The notes beneath the pieces are model-generated. The model worked only from the letters and a program-made list of their open reading frames with translations. It did no database searches and was not told the origin of the DNA. A stretch of 64,000 nucleotides of DNA from Robbsia sp. KACC 23696 (GTDB taxonomy: Bacteria > Pseudomonadota > Gammaproteobacteria > Burkholderiales > Burkholderiaceae), in assembly GCF_039852015.1 (NCBI RefSeq), contig NZ_CP156627.1, positions 1 to 64,000 of the forward strand, in the 5' to 3' direction. Shown piece after piece: positions 18,303 to 26,852 of the stretch (within the stretch, counting starts at the first letter, position 1; the number at the start of each line of letters is the position of its first letter). Position numbers and translations under genes: made by a program.

Positions 18303-19280
18303 ATGCAAATAGGAATTCTCACCAGCCCACGCGATGCGTCTGAACACTTCAATGTCGATGCTGCAGACAATCCCAAACCGTCTCTAGATCGCTATCTTCC
18401 TGAGCACCATCTACACTATATCGACATCCGAAATAGCGACTTCGAGATGGCCATGAAAGCAGTGTCGCAAAAGAACTTCGATGTCGTTGTGAATCTCTGT
18501 GACGGCGGCAATGACGAGCACATCCCGGGCATAGAGGTCGTTCGTTATCTGGAAAACGCCACAATCGCTTTTACCGGTGCTGCTTCCGCGTTCTATGACC
18601 CTACGCGAGAAGAAATGAAGCAGGCCGCCGCGAACGCGGGCGTTGCAACGCCCCGCTCCCTCGCGGTCCATTCGATGACGGAGATCACGCATCCCGTTTT
18701 ATCGACACTCGCTTATCCGCTCATCGTCAAGCACCCCCACAGTTACAACAGCATCGGACTCACACGGGCTTCCCGCGTAGTCGATGACGTGAGTATGCGC
18801 CTTGAGCTAGATCGGATGATCAGTGCGTTTGGCGGTGCCTTGATTGAGGAATTCATCGACGGTCGGGAATTCACAGTGTTGGTAACCGAGCCGCGTTTGG
18901 GCGAGGATCTTCCATGGGTATTCACCCCGCATGAAGTGGGTTTTCCCATCGGCGAGACGTTTAAACATTTCGATCTAAAGTGGAAGCACTATGCCGATAT
19001 GACGTTGCGCCCGATTGCGGATGAGACCTTATCCGGAAAATTGAAGGATGCCTCCATCGCGATCTTCCAACACCTTAACGGCAATGGCTATGCACGCCTC
19101 GATTTCCGAATGAATGCAATGTCCGATCTGATCTTCCTGGAAATAAACCCAAACTGCACGATATTCATGCCGACGTCGGAAAGCTTCGGCTGCGCAGACA
19201 CGATTCTGGCCCACGACGGCGCACACCAGAGTTTCGCTCGCCATATCCTCGATAGAGCATGCGCAAGGTCAATCATGTAA
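18303..19280 (+). CDS. D-alanine-D-alanine ligase-like ATP-grasp protein
   Basis: A 325-residue ATP-grasp protein of the Ddl-like superfamily. The N-terminal half has the pre-ATP-grasp fold (MQIGILTSPRD, then VVNLCDGG). ATP-binding lysine region YPLIVKHPHSYNSIG is near 140-153 and LIEEFIDGREFTVLV near 181-195. The metal-binding pair is RLDFRMN and LEINPNC near 265-285. With the Asp, Glu and Asn ligands present it should be catalytically competent. Such enzymes ligate a carboxylate to an amine, but the EINPNC motif differs from that of true D-Ala-D-Ala ligases, so a cell-wall role is unlikely. It heads a three-gene block with an internally deleted paralogue and a SET-domain fusion. RBS AGGACGG precedes the ATG. 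Confidence 0.8.
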   Translation: MQIGILTSPRDASEHFNVDAADNPKPSLDRYLPEHHLHYIDIRNSDFEMAMKAVSQKNFDVVVNLCDGGNDEHIPGIEVVRYLENATIAFTGAASAFYDPTREEMKQAAANAGVATPRSLAVHSMTEITHPVLSTLAYPLIVKHPHSYNSIGLTRASRVVDDVSMRLELDRMISAFGGALIEEFIDGREFTVLVTEPRLGEDLPWVFTPHEVGFPIGETFKHFDLKWKHYADMTLRPIADETLSGKLKDASIAIFQHLNGNGYARLDFRMNAMSDLIFLEINPNCTIFMPTSESFGCADTILAHDGAHQSFARHILDRACARSIM

Positions 19281-19410
19281 GCGAACGGGGTCCATCTGCA
19301 CCGTCGTCCAAATACTTCGCATAGGATGCCTTATTTTTTTCGATAGTGCACAGCTTCGGCATCTTCGTACGGATTCAACCTAATACGATTTAGGCATACA
19401 GGATGACACC

Positions 19411-19797
19411 ATGCATGTAGGAATTCTATTCAGTGGGCAAGATCCTTCGGAACACGTCACCTTGCATGACAGTGACGATGCGGAACACGATCTTAAGTGG
19501 AAGGACTGCGCGGAGATGTCGCTGTTTCCAGTCGAAGATCAGACACTATCGAAAAGGCTTCAGCTTGCCTCGATCGGAATTTTCCAGCAACTTTCAGGTA
19601 CAGGCTACGCCCGCCTCGACTTCCGATTGAACCTACTATCGGTGCTATTTTTCCTGGAGACTAATCCTAATTGTTCGATTTTCATGCCGACCCCGGAAAG
19701 TTACGGTAGCGCCGATACCATTCTCATCAACGATCGTTCTCTCCCGGCATTTGTCCATCACATCCTCGAGAGAGCACGGACCAGATCAATCGGCTGA
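19411..19797 (+). pseudogene. Internally deleted ATP-grasp paralogue
   Basis: A 128-residue open frame that matches both ends of the preceding ATP-grasp protein but lacks its middle. Residues 1-23 (MHVGILFSGQDPSEH onward) align with the N-terminus of the neighbour. From residue 27 on (DLKWKDCAEMSL, GYARLDFRLN, LETNPNCSIFMPTPES) it aligns with neighbour residues 224 to the end. About 197 residues, including the ATP-binding lysine and grasp region, are missing without a frameshift. The frame is open and has its own AGGATG ribosome-binding site, so a small protein may still be made. Divergence is moderate, so the duplication is not recent. Either a decaying pseudogene or a repurposed mini-protein. 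Confidence 0.7.
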
Positions 19798-19884
19798 AAT
19801 GGCTGACTTGATAGCTACCAGCGCACCGAACCGCCAGCGCCGAACATTTTCTTCACTGATCCAATAACCGCTTGGAGCTTGATT

Positions 19885-21792
19885 TTGAAAATAGCGATCG
19901 TCTACGATTCAGCGCATTACCCGACACCCGTCGACTTTCGCGACGCGCGTGCCGATACATCGCGCTTCCTGCGGGAACACTATGATGTCACTTTCATGGG
20001 TACGTCTCTCGCCACACTACACGACGACCTTTGTGACATTGCACAAAAGAACGTCGACAGCGTAGTCAACCTGTGCCCCATTTCCCCACCCGACCGTTCT
20101 CTTGGTCGGATGGTGCAACAAGCGTTGAAGTCCTTAGCGCTTCCATTTACCGGTGCGGATTGCCAAACCGGCCTGCTGCACGGTTCCGCGTTACGGATGG
20201 TTGCGCATTCCGCAGGGCTCGCCATCCCTAGATTCACTATTATCGACACGCTCGAGGATCTCGATACCCGCGTCGGCTTTCTAGACGCGCCCTTTCGCGT
20301 TACCTCGTTGCCACGGCTCGACACCATGCCGGGTGCCAGCGTGTCAGCGAATAACGGCAAAGTGCTCACGGAGCGGATAGCCCATTTATTACGTCCGGGC
20401 ATTAACACCCTGCTCGTCGAAGAGACAAAGACTGGCCGTATCTTCGATGTTGCTGTCGTCGGGAAGTGGGGAAAAGAACGGGTAGCGAAAGCCCTTTTGC
20501 CGCACGAATATAGCAATGCAATCGACGCACAGTCGAGTCTCACAAAAAGCGCGCACGTTGATGATCTCGCGATCGCGCGACTCCAGGAGGCGGCCGTTAC
20601 CCTCTTCCAAGCGATACCGGAGAGCGGTTACCTCCTCTGTAAGTTGCAACTCGGTGAACAGGGCGACGTCTCATTATTAGACGTATCTTTCAACGCCGAC
20701 ATCTTCAAGACGGAATCAAACGACCAAGGATCTATCTGGGATAACTGTCAGCGTCCGGTAGACGACATGTGCGGCGTCCTCGTCGGTCAAATCGAACTCG
20801 CCGTGGAACGGCATCGCAAGACCAAAAATGCGTATGAAGTGCGATTCGATCCCACGCATGGATTCGGCCTGCACGCGGCAATCGACATCTCCGAAGGCGT
20901 CGTTGTCGTGCCGGGCGAGAGTCTGAGCCTACGGCTAATCAGCAATGCGGTCGTCGAGCACGAATGGACGCAAGCCAATCGTGACGTCTTCAACCGATAT
21001 TGCTGGCCGGTGAATGCCGGCGTATCGGCATATTGGTCCGACAACCCCGCCGATTGGAAGCCGCTCAATCACTCTTGCGATCCAAACACCGTATTGACTG
21101 GACTCGATCAGGTCGCAAGACGGAACATCACGCGCGGCGAAGCGATCACCTTGGATTATGCGACGTTCTGTGGACCGACAATGACGCCATTCACGTGTTT
21201 GTGCGCGACACCCTCGTGTCGTGTCACCGTGACCGGAACCGACTACCGGCTTGCTTCGCTTCAGGATACCTATAGAGACCATTTCAGCGCGCACTTGCGC
21301 GCGTTGATAAAAGCAGAAACCGATCACAACCCGTTTTCGATTCGGCGTACGCGCTACGGCGGCGGCTTGATTGCAGGCAAGGCCTGGCATAAAGATGACA
21401 TTCTTGCACAGCTGAACTGGACCGATGCAGTCGATGCGCCTACCCGTTGGACGGTTCAGCTCGGGCCGCGGAAGCATGCGGAACTTCTGCCGCCAATTCT
21501 CTCGTGGAGCAACCATTCCTGTGATCCCAATATCGCAATGGATATCGGTGCCAACGTTGTCCGTGCACTACGTGACATCGCAAACGGCGACGATCTGGTT
21601 TGGTTTTATCCTAGCACCGAATGGAAAATGATCGAGTCGTTTCAATGTGAATGCGGTACGAAAAGCTGCCTCGGCCTGATCGATGGCGCGGAAACACTGG
21701 CCGCCGAGGTGCTTAGCCGCTACCGGCTTTCACCCAACGTCGAAGCGCATATCAGAGCGCGAGAAAAGGACACGGTCGAGGAACTGGTTTAA
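19885..21792 (+). CDS. Fusion of a degenerate ATP-grasp domain with two SET domains
   Basis: A 635-residue protein. Residues 1 to about 300 align with the ATP-grasp gene upstream (KIAIVYDS, QKNVDSVVNLC, LPFTGADC) but lack its key residues: the ATP lysine segment VKHPHS has become VTSLPR, LDFRMN has become LQLGEQ, and LEINPNC has become LDVSFNA. Residues about 318-450 and 482-600 are tandem SET modules, each with NHSCDPN (near 394 and 542) and a CxCx4C post-SET cluster (CLCATPSC near 440, CECGTKSC near 590). SET domains methylate protein lysines using S-adenosylmethionine. I start at TTG 19885 rather than TTG 19879 because GGAG is then 7 bases upstream and the N-terminus aligns with both paralogues. 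Confidence 0.8.
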   Translation: MKIAIVYDSAHYPTPVDFRDARADTSRFLREHYDVTFMGTSLATLHDDLCDIAQKNVDSVVNLCPISPPDRSLGRMVQQALKSLALPFTGADCQTGLLHGSALRMVAHSAGLAIPRFTIIDTLEDLDTRVGFLDAPFRVTSLPRLDTMPGASVSANNGKVLTERIAHLLRPGINTLLVEETKTGRIFDVAVVGKWGKERVAKALLPHEYSNAIDAQSSLTKSAHVDDLAIARLQEAAVTLFQAIPESGYLLCKLQLGEQGDVSLLDVSFNADIFKTESNDQGSIWDNCQRPVDDMCGVLVGQIELAVERHRKTKNAYEVRFDPTHGFGLHAAIDISEGVVVVPGESLSLRLISNAVVEHEWTQANRDVFNRYCWPVNAGVSAYWSDNPADWKPLNHSCDPNTVLTGLDQVARRNITRGEAITLDYATFCGPTMTPFTCLCATPSCRVTVTGTDYRLASLQDTYRDHFSAHLRALIKAETDHNPFSIRRTRYGGGLIAGKAWHKDDILAQLNWTDAVDAPTRWTVQLGPRKHAELLPPILSWSNHSCDPNIAMDIGANVVRALRDIANGDDLVWFYPSTEWKMIESFQCECGTKSCLGLIDGAETLAAEVLSRYRLSPNVEAHIRAREKDTVEELV

Positions 21793-21877
21793 AGCGCCTA
21801 CGTCATCTGGCACATATCTAAAGCACTTTCGTTTGCTTAGAATTCCAAAGGCCTTCCAACATAATGCCTGATGGGAT

Positions 21878-21913
21878 CTTTCATATCATCGCTACGACGC
21901 GGCGATATGAAAG
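21878..21913. promoter_or_regulatory. Inverted repeat upstream of the putative sulfate exporter
   Basis: Perfect 10-base arms CTTTCATATC and GATATGAAAG are separated by 16 bases and end 27 bp before the exporter ATG. The widely spaced arms suit a dimeric regulator (LysR-like spacing) or an mRNA hairpin in the leader. No regulator gene is adjacent. Confidence 0.4.
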
Positions 21914-21940
21914 CAAAGCAAGAACCATACGAGAGAGATC

Positions 21941-23416
21941 ATGGGCCATCATCCGGGCACGATAACAGAGGGGCAGCATCCACACGACGGGGCGGAAAGA
22001 GAATCGAACGCCGATAACCACGGCCGCTCGCATAACGAGGATTGGTGGGCGGTGGGTATCGGCCTCGCGTTGATCCTGCTTGCCTATGGATTGTTTTCCG
22101 CAGGCAACAGCATCAAATGGCTTGCCGTCGCACCGGCACGATGGGTTGCGCTGCCGTCGGTACTCCACGATCTCGCCGCCCACCTCGGCAACTATCTCAG
22201 TCTGTTCGTTTTATTCGCCGTCTTATTTTCCGTTTCCGCAGCGGCATTGCAGCGAAGCGCTGCCCGTTTTCTACCCGGCTTTGCCGTCGTTTTCGTCGTG
22301 TCCGCGCTGGTGTTCGCCTTCGGCGCCTGGGCCAGCGCGTCTCGATATAATCTGGAGCCACCACTGGTGGCCTTGGCATTGGGCTTATTGGTTTCCAATG
22401 TATTCGGCGTGCCGGAATGGTTGCGCCCGGCGTTGCGGGTCGAGTTCTACGTCAAGCTCGGTATCGTGCTGCTTGGCGCGACCCTGCCGCTCACCCTGCT
22501 CGGATGGGCCGGCCCGATCGCACTGGCACAAGCAAGCATCGTGTCGCTGCTGACTTATCTCGTCATTTTCTGGGCGGCACGGCGCCTCGGCATCGACAAA
22601 CGCTTTGCGGCCGTGCTGGGCGTCGGTGGCGCGGTGTGCGGCGTGTCCGCGGCGATCGCCATCGGCGGCGCGGTGCGGGCAAAACGAGAACAGCCCGCCG
22701 TGGCCATCACGCTCGTGGTGATCTGGGCGATCGTCATGGTATTCGCCTTGCCCCTCGTCTCGCATGCATTGGGGCTGCCAACCGGCGTTGCCGGCGCGTG
22801 GATCGGTACGTCGGAGTTTGCAGACGCCGCAGGCATCGCGGCGGCACAGACCTATTCCGATATCGCAGCGCACTCGGGCAATGCCATAGCGGGCGCGCCG
22901 GAGGCATCGGTCCAGGCCTTTACCTTGATGAAAGTAATCGGCCGCGATATCTGGATCGGCATCTGGGCCTTCGTGCTGGCCATCCTGGCCACCACGCGAT
23001 GGGATCGCGAAGACGCGAAAGCGCGGCGCAACCAGGACGGAGCGTCGGCCAATGACGATGATGTCGTCATCGTCACCGCATCGCCGACGCGTGAAATCTG
23101 GGCACGTTTTCCCAAATTTGTCGTGGGCTTCCTAATTGCATCCGCCCTGGTTACCTGGTTGGCCAGTCACTATGCCTTGGCCGACTATCGATCCGTGGTC
23201 ACGCCGAATTTCATCGCACCGATCGTAGCATTGCGAACCTGGACCTTCACCTTCTGCTTTCTCAGCATCGGCCTCACTACCAGGCTGAGCGATCTGACCG
23301 CCAGTGGCGTCAAACCCTTCCTGGCATTCACCGTCGGCGTGGTCGTGAACGTGATCGTCGGGTACTGGCTATCGGTGCACGTCTTCGGCGCGTATTGGGC
23401 GACGCTGGGCCAATGA
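21941..23416 (+). CDS. YeiH/UPF0324 family putative sulfate exporter
   Basis: A 491-residue inner-membrane protein with about 10-12 hydrophobic segments. The signature region GVGGAVCGVSAAIAIGGAV near residues 225-243, and EFADAAGIAAAQTYSD further on, are characteristic of the putative sulfate exporter (YeiH) family. It is longer than the usual 340-350 residues: a histidine/acidic polar leader of about 35 residues, extra N-terminal helices and a cytoplasmic loop near 360-385 (KARRNQDGASANDDD) account for the difference. RBS GAGAGAG precedes the ATG. Transport substrate is not proven for most of the family. Confidence 0.82.
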   Translation: MGHHPGTITEGQHPHDGAERESNADNHGRSHNEDWWAVGIGLALILLAYGLFSAGNSIKWLAVAPARWVALPSVLHDLAAHLGNYLSLFVLFAVLFSVSAAALQRSAARFLPGFAVVFVVSALVFAFGAWASASRYNLEPPLVALALGLLVSNVFGVPEWLRPALRVEFYVKLGIVLLGATLPLTLLGWAGPIALAQASIVSLLTYLVIFWAARRLGIDKRFAAVLGVGGAVCGVSAAIAIGGAVRAKREQPAVAITLVVIWAIVMVFALPLVSHALGLPTGVAGAWIGTSEFADAAGIAAAQTYSDIAAHSGNAIAGAPEASVQAFTLMKVIGRDIWIGIWAFVLAILATTRWDREDAKARRNQDGASANDDDVVIVTASPTREIWARFPKFVVGFLIASALVTWLASHYALADYRSVVTPNFIAPIVALRTWTFTFCFLSIGLTTRLSDLTASGVKPFLAFTVGVVVNVIVGYWLSVHVFGAYWATLGQ

Positions 23417-23742
23417 AGCTGCCCGCTCGTGTCTTGTCCATTGCACGGCTGTCGTCCCGAATGCTGACGTCGATCATCGTCCGGGAAGACCGTGCGGGCG
23501 AGATCGGTCGATGCGCCGACTGCCGCCACCGTGAACACGATCGCGCCGCCTTGGAGCGCGCGGTACCCGGACTCGCGGTATTCGGTTCCGCGTTCGGGGC
23601 GAGCGTCGGGGTGTCACGGCTCTGCCGGCGGCATGATCGCTTGACGTCGCCGCACGATCAGTGTGCGGCGTTCGAGACGGATCGTCAGGCCTGATAGGCA
23701 ACAGTCCTGGCGCATTGCGCCCACCCCGGCAAACGCCGTGCG
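23417..23742. other. 326-bp intergenic region between converging genes, with one hairpin
   Basis: Contains a perfect 8-bp stem (CGCCGCAC / GTGCGGCG, 7-base loop) at 23648-23670 that could end transcription from either side, though without a U-run. A 93-codon frame starting at 23413 overlaps the exporter stop but has arginine-rich, shadow-like composition and is not called. Confidence 0.5.
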
Positions 23743-24957
23743 TCAGCGCACCGCGTTTGCCACCGTGGCGGTGCTCACCGGCAGCAGGGCCCATGTGCCG
23801 TTGCGTACGACCAGATTGATGTTTCGTGCGCCAGACGCACGACGGGTCCTTGAATCGAAGGTAAACGTCCCAAAAATCACGCTCGGCACGTTATGCAGCT
23901 GCGCCAACGCATCCCGCACGCCACGCCGTGTCGGCGCCTGCCCGCCTTCCGCACTCTGCCGTAATGCCGCGGCGGCAATATTGACGGCGTCATAGGCATA
24001 GGCATTGAACGCATCCGGCTGCCGATGATAGCGCGCTTCGAATGCCGATACGAACCGTTGCACCTCGGGACGCTGTTCGTCCGCAAAGAAGTTGGTATGC
24101 GTCACCACGCCATCGGCCGCATCCCCGGCCAATTCGAGAAACTTTGGCGAATACACGGAACTGGTCGCGACGATCGGCAAGTCGATCCCGGCCCCTCGCG
24201 CCTGCCGGACGATCTGTGCACCGTCCGCGTAATAGGAAATCAACACGATGCCGTCGGGATGTGCAGCTTGAACGCGAACCAAGGTGGCACGGAAATCCTT
24301 GTCCAGCGGCTGATAGCCTTCGCTGTCGACGACCGTCGCGCCTAAACGCTTGGCCGCTTCCGCAAAAACATCGCGACTGGTCCTTCCCCAATCGGTATTT
24401 TGATACAGGACGGCGATTTTATGCAGCCCGCGTGAAACCGCCAGCTTTGCTACTTCCGGCTGCTCCTCGGCCTGACTCAGAGACGGACTCCAAATATAGT
24501 CCCCTCCTTTCGTGAAGTCAGGATGCGAATTCGTGAACCCTAATTGCACAAGGCCGGCGCGCTGATAGATGGGCGACGCCGCCATCGAAGCGGGGCTGGA
24601 AAAATCCCCAAGCTCGATCAGAATGCGCGCGTCGCCGACAAACTTTTGCGCGATCGTCACCGACTGACGTGGGTCGCTTTGACTATCTTCGAACGTGTAA
24701 GCCAACGGGTGTCCTTGCACGCCCCCATCCGCATTCAACGCTGCAAGCGCAAGATCGAAGCCGGCGCGCCACTGTTCCCCATACTGTGCATTGACGCCGG
24801 TCAGTGGACCACTGACCCCAAAGTAGTAAGGCTCGGCGCTTGCCGGTGCCGCTGCGGCATCGGGCGGCAGCAGAAGCGCCGCGGCGCCTCCCGCGGCGCC
24901 AACCAGTAAACCCGTTCGAGCGACGCGCCGTATCAGCGATACGATCGATGCATGCAT
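23743..24957 (-). CDS. Branched-chain amino acid-type ABC transporter substrate-binding protein
   Basis: A 404-residue periplasmic binding protein of the LivJ/LivK (type 1) family. The signal peptide spans about residues 1-35 (hydrophobic LLVGAAGGAAALLL ending AAAAPA). Mature motifs are YYFGVSGPLTGVNAQYGEQWRAGFDLAL, GHPLAYTFEDSQSDP and, later, YAYDAVNIAAAAL. I chose ATG 24957, which has AAGGAA upstream and gives a correct signal peptide. No Liv permease or ATPase is nearby, so it is an orphan that must borrow a transporter or act as a sensor. It follows the flavoprotein gene by 29 bp on the same strand, suggesting co-transcription. Confidence 0.87.
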   Translation of the reverse strand: MHASIVSLIRRVARTGLLVGAAGGAAALLLPPDAAAAPASAEPYYFGVSGPLTGVNAQYGEQWRAGFDLALAALNADGGVQGHPLAYTFEDSQSDPRQSVTIAQKFVGDARILIELGDFSSPASMAASPIYQRAGLVQLGFTNSHPDFTKGGDYIWSPSLSQAEEQPEVAKLAVSRGLHKIAVLYQNTDWGRTSRDVFAEAAKRLGATVVDSEGYQPLDKDFRATLVRVQAAHPDGIVLISYYADGAQIVRQARGAGIDLPIVATSSVYSPKFLELAGDAADGVVTHTNFFADEQRPEVQRFVSAFEARYHRQPDAFNAYAYDAVNIAAAALRQSAEGGQAPTRRGVRDALAQLHNVPSVIFGTFTFDSRTRRASGARNINLVVRNGTWALLPVSTATVANAVR

Positions 24958-24986
24958 TTTCAAGATTCCTTGTGTCGTCCTGGCTT

Positions 24987-26459
24987 TCAGGGGATGTTTC
25001 GCTGTTGATCGGACGAAGCACGGGGCGCTCCGCGCCATACCCGCGCCTCGTAGTCCGCCAACGTGAAGTCGGCCGGTATGTCGGCGGCCAGGCGTTCGGT
25101 ATGCTGCGCGATGTCGGCAAGGAAGAGGTCGCGGCTGATTCGGCGTACGACTGCAGGAATGTCGCGTTTCATGCTCGGCACATCGCCTACCGGTACGCCA
25201 GCACTGACGAAGCCGGCAGGGTTGTAGACGTGAATATCCTTCAGGTACGGTGCCTGTCCGGCATGCTTTTCGAGATATTCCAGTGCGCTACCGAGATAGG
25301 GATGCGCAGCGAGGCCTGCGTCGGCGTCGCCGGATGCCGGTGTGTACTGATCGCCCCACAGGCGAATATGGCGCGCGAAATCGGCCAGTTCGCCCCGTGC
25401 GCCCGGATCGATGTAATAGCCGGTGCCCGCGATGGCGAAGTCGAACGGGAAGCGCTCGCCCTTGACGTCGGCAGCGATCGTACCGTCAAGCACCTCCGCG
25501 CTTTCCCACTGCGCATCGAGATGGAGATGATAGGCGTCGAATTGCGTGACACGATCGATTGCGTCGCGTGGGGCGGTCGAGCCGGAGCGCTTATAGCGCA
25601 GCGCTTGCGTCCATCGCAACGCATCGGGAAGGTCCCAGTAGTTATCGTAGGCCCCCGGATAACCGCGCGCACGCGCAATGGGAACCGAGGCCAGCGCCGG
25701 CCGACGCACGAACTGCCGCACTTCTGCGGCCCCCGCTTCCAACGCGCTGGCAGCCGCATCGAACGCCGAGGCGGCGCCTCCCACCACCGCAACCCGCTTT
25801 CCGCGCAACGCCGCGAAATCGATTGCTTGCGACGTATGCATATAGAGCGCGGACGGTAGGTCTCTAAAAACATCTGGCAAGAAAGCCGCGCCATTGCCTG
25901 CCACACCATTGCACAGCAGGATTTTCCGTGCGGTTTCGACCGTGTGTTTGCCGTCTATTTCAAGATGCACACGGAAGTGCCAACCGGCGCTGTCCGTATT
26001 CGACGGCTCGATACGAACGACCTGCGTGCCATAGCGGACCGGTATGCTCAGAAAACGCCGATACCATGCGAGATAATCGGCCCAAAGCGTGCGCGGTGCG
26101 CGATCCAAGGCGTGGTACGCCGCTTCGCCAAATCGTGCCTCGAACCAGGACTGAAACCCCAAGCCGGCCAGCGCGCCCTCCGGACCGACGAGGACCTTCG
26201 GCGTACGCAGTTTGTTCATCCGCGCCCGGGTCAGCCAGACGCCCGCAAGGCCGGCGTCCGGCGCGCCGTCGACGATCGTTACCTTGCCGATGCCGGCGCG
26301 CCGTAACGCGAAAGCAAATGCACTCCCGCTTTGTCCGCCGCCGATAATAAACACATTGTGATCGATCCCCGGATGCTCCGGCACCCAGTTGTCGGGCGTC
26401 GGTCCGATCAAATCCAAGGTCCGTCGCGCTTCGATATCGTGATCCGCACTGCTCGTCAT
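24987..26459 (-). CDS. FAD-dependent NAD(P)-binding oxidoreductase (flavin monooxygenase-like)
   Basis: A 490-residue soluble protein. FAD-binding GxGxxG is HNVFIIGGGQSGSAFAFALRR near residues 34-55. A second Rossmann motif RVAVVGGAASAFDAAASAL lies near 222-240. The spacing and the FAIAGTGYYIDP segment resemble class B flavoprotein monooxygenases and related SidA/GidA-like oxidoreductases, although the BVMO fingerprint is not clear. It is first in a two-gene unit with an ABC binding protein, so the imported compound may be its substrate. Its upstream region also serves the amino-acid ABC operon on the other strand. Confidence 0.78.
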   Translation of the reverse strand: MTSSADHDIEARRTLDLIGPTPDNWVPEHPGIDHNVFIIGGGQSGSAFAFALRRAGIGKVTIVDGAPDAGLAGVWLTRARMNKLRTPKVLVGPEGALAGLGFQSWFEARFGEAAYHALDRAPRTLWADYLAWYRRFLSIPVRYGTQVVRIEPSNTDSAGWHFRVHLEIDGKHTVETARKILLCNGVAGNGAAFLPDVFRDLPSALYMHTSQAIDFAALRGKRVAVVGGAASAFDAAASALEAGAAEVRQFVRRPALASVPIARARGYPGAYDNYWDLPDALRWTQALRYKRSGSTAPRDAIDRVTQFDAYHLHLDAQWESAEVLDGTIAADVKGERFPFDFAIAGTGYYIDPGARGELADFARHIRLWGDQYTPASGDADAGLAAHPYLGSALEYLEKHAGQAPYLKDIHVYNPAGFVSAGVPVGDVPSMKRDIPAVVRRISRDLFLADIAQHTERLAADIPADFTLADYEARVWRGAPRASSDQQRNIP

Positions 26460-26852
26460 GTCGTCTCCCCTTTTCGCATCATGTCGGCCGCGCCGAAGTG
26501 CCGGACGCTATGCACGAAAGGATGATTCTAGAAGCTGCGTCATACCCGTTCTAAACAACGAATCCTTCCGTCGTTAGCAGCGTGGGTTTTAAGGAGGAAA
26601 GCTGCTTTCCATATCACGCAGCGCATCCGGCGCCGAGATCATCGCCAGAAATGGCATCGATGACAGAACATGCGCCTAGCCTGCTTGAGGCGCCATCTGC
26701 CATGCAGTGACGGGAATGCTTATGTCTATTTGTTGTTTGGTCCCTTGCGGCCGTCCTGATACCTTTGGCCGGCCATACAGGCTGCATAAGCAATGCCGTA
26801 TGACGCGTACTAGAAACATGTGATCAGGGACAGGTCCCGAAGGATAAATCGA
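26460..26852. other. 393-bp divergent promoter region
   Basis: Separates the flavoprotein gene (minus strand) from the amino-acid ABC operon (plus strand). It contains a small perfect hairpin GGAAAGC-T-GCTTTCC at 26596-26610, directly after an AAGGAGG that resembles a ribosome-binding site but has no start codon at a suitable distance. I identify no gene and no recognisable riboswitch here. Confidence 0.5.

Noticed and set aside
23413-23694. 93-codon frame coupled to the YeiH stop by ATGA
   Set aside because: The coupling is suggestive, but the product is Arg/Cys-rich without homology cues and part of the region forms a hairpin.
26591-26610. AAGGAGG followed by a small hairpin, possibly a leader gene or riboswitch
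   Set aside because: No start codon at a proper distance and no conserved riboswitch elements.
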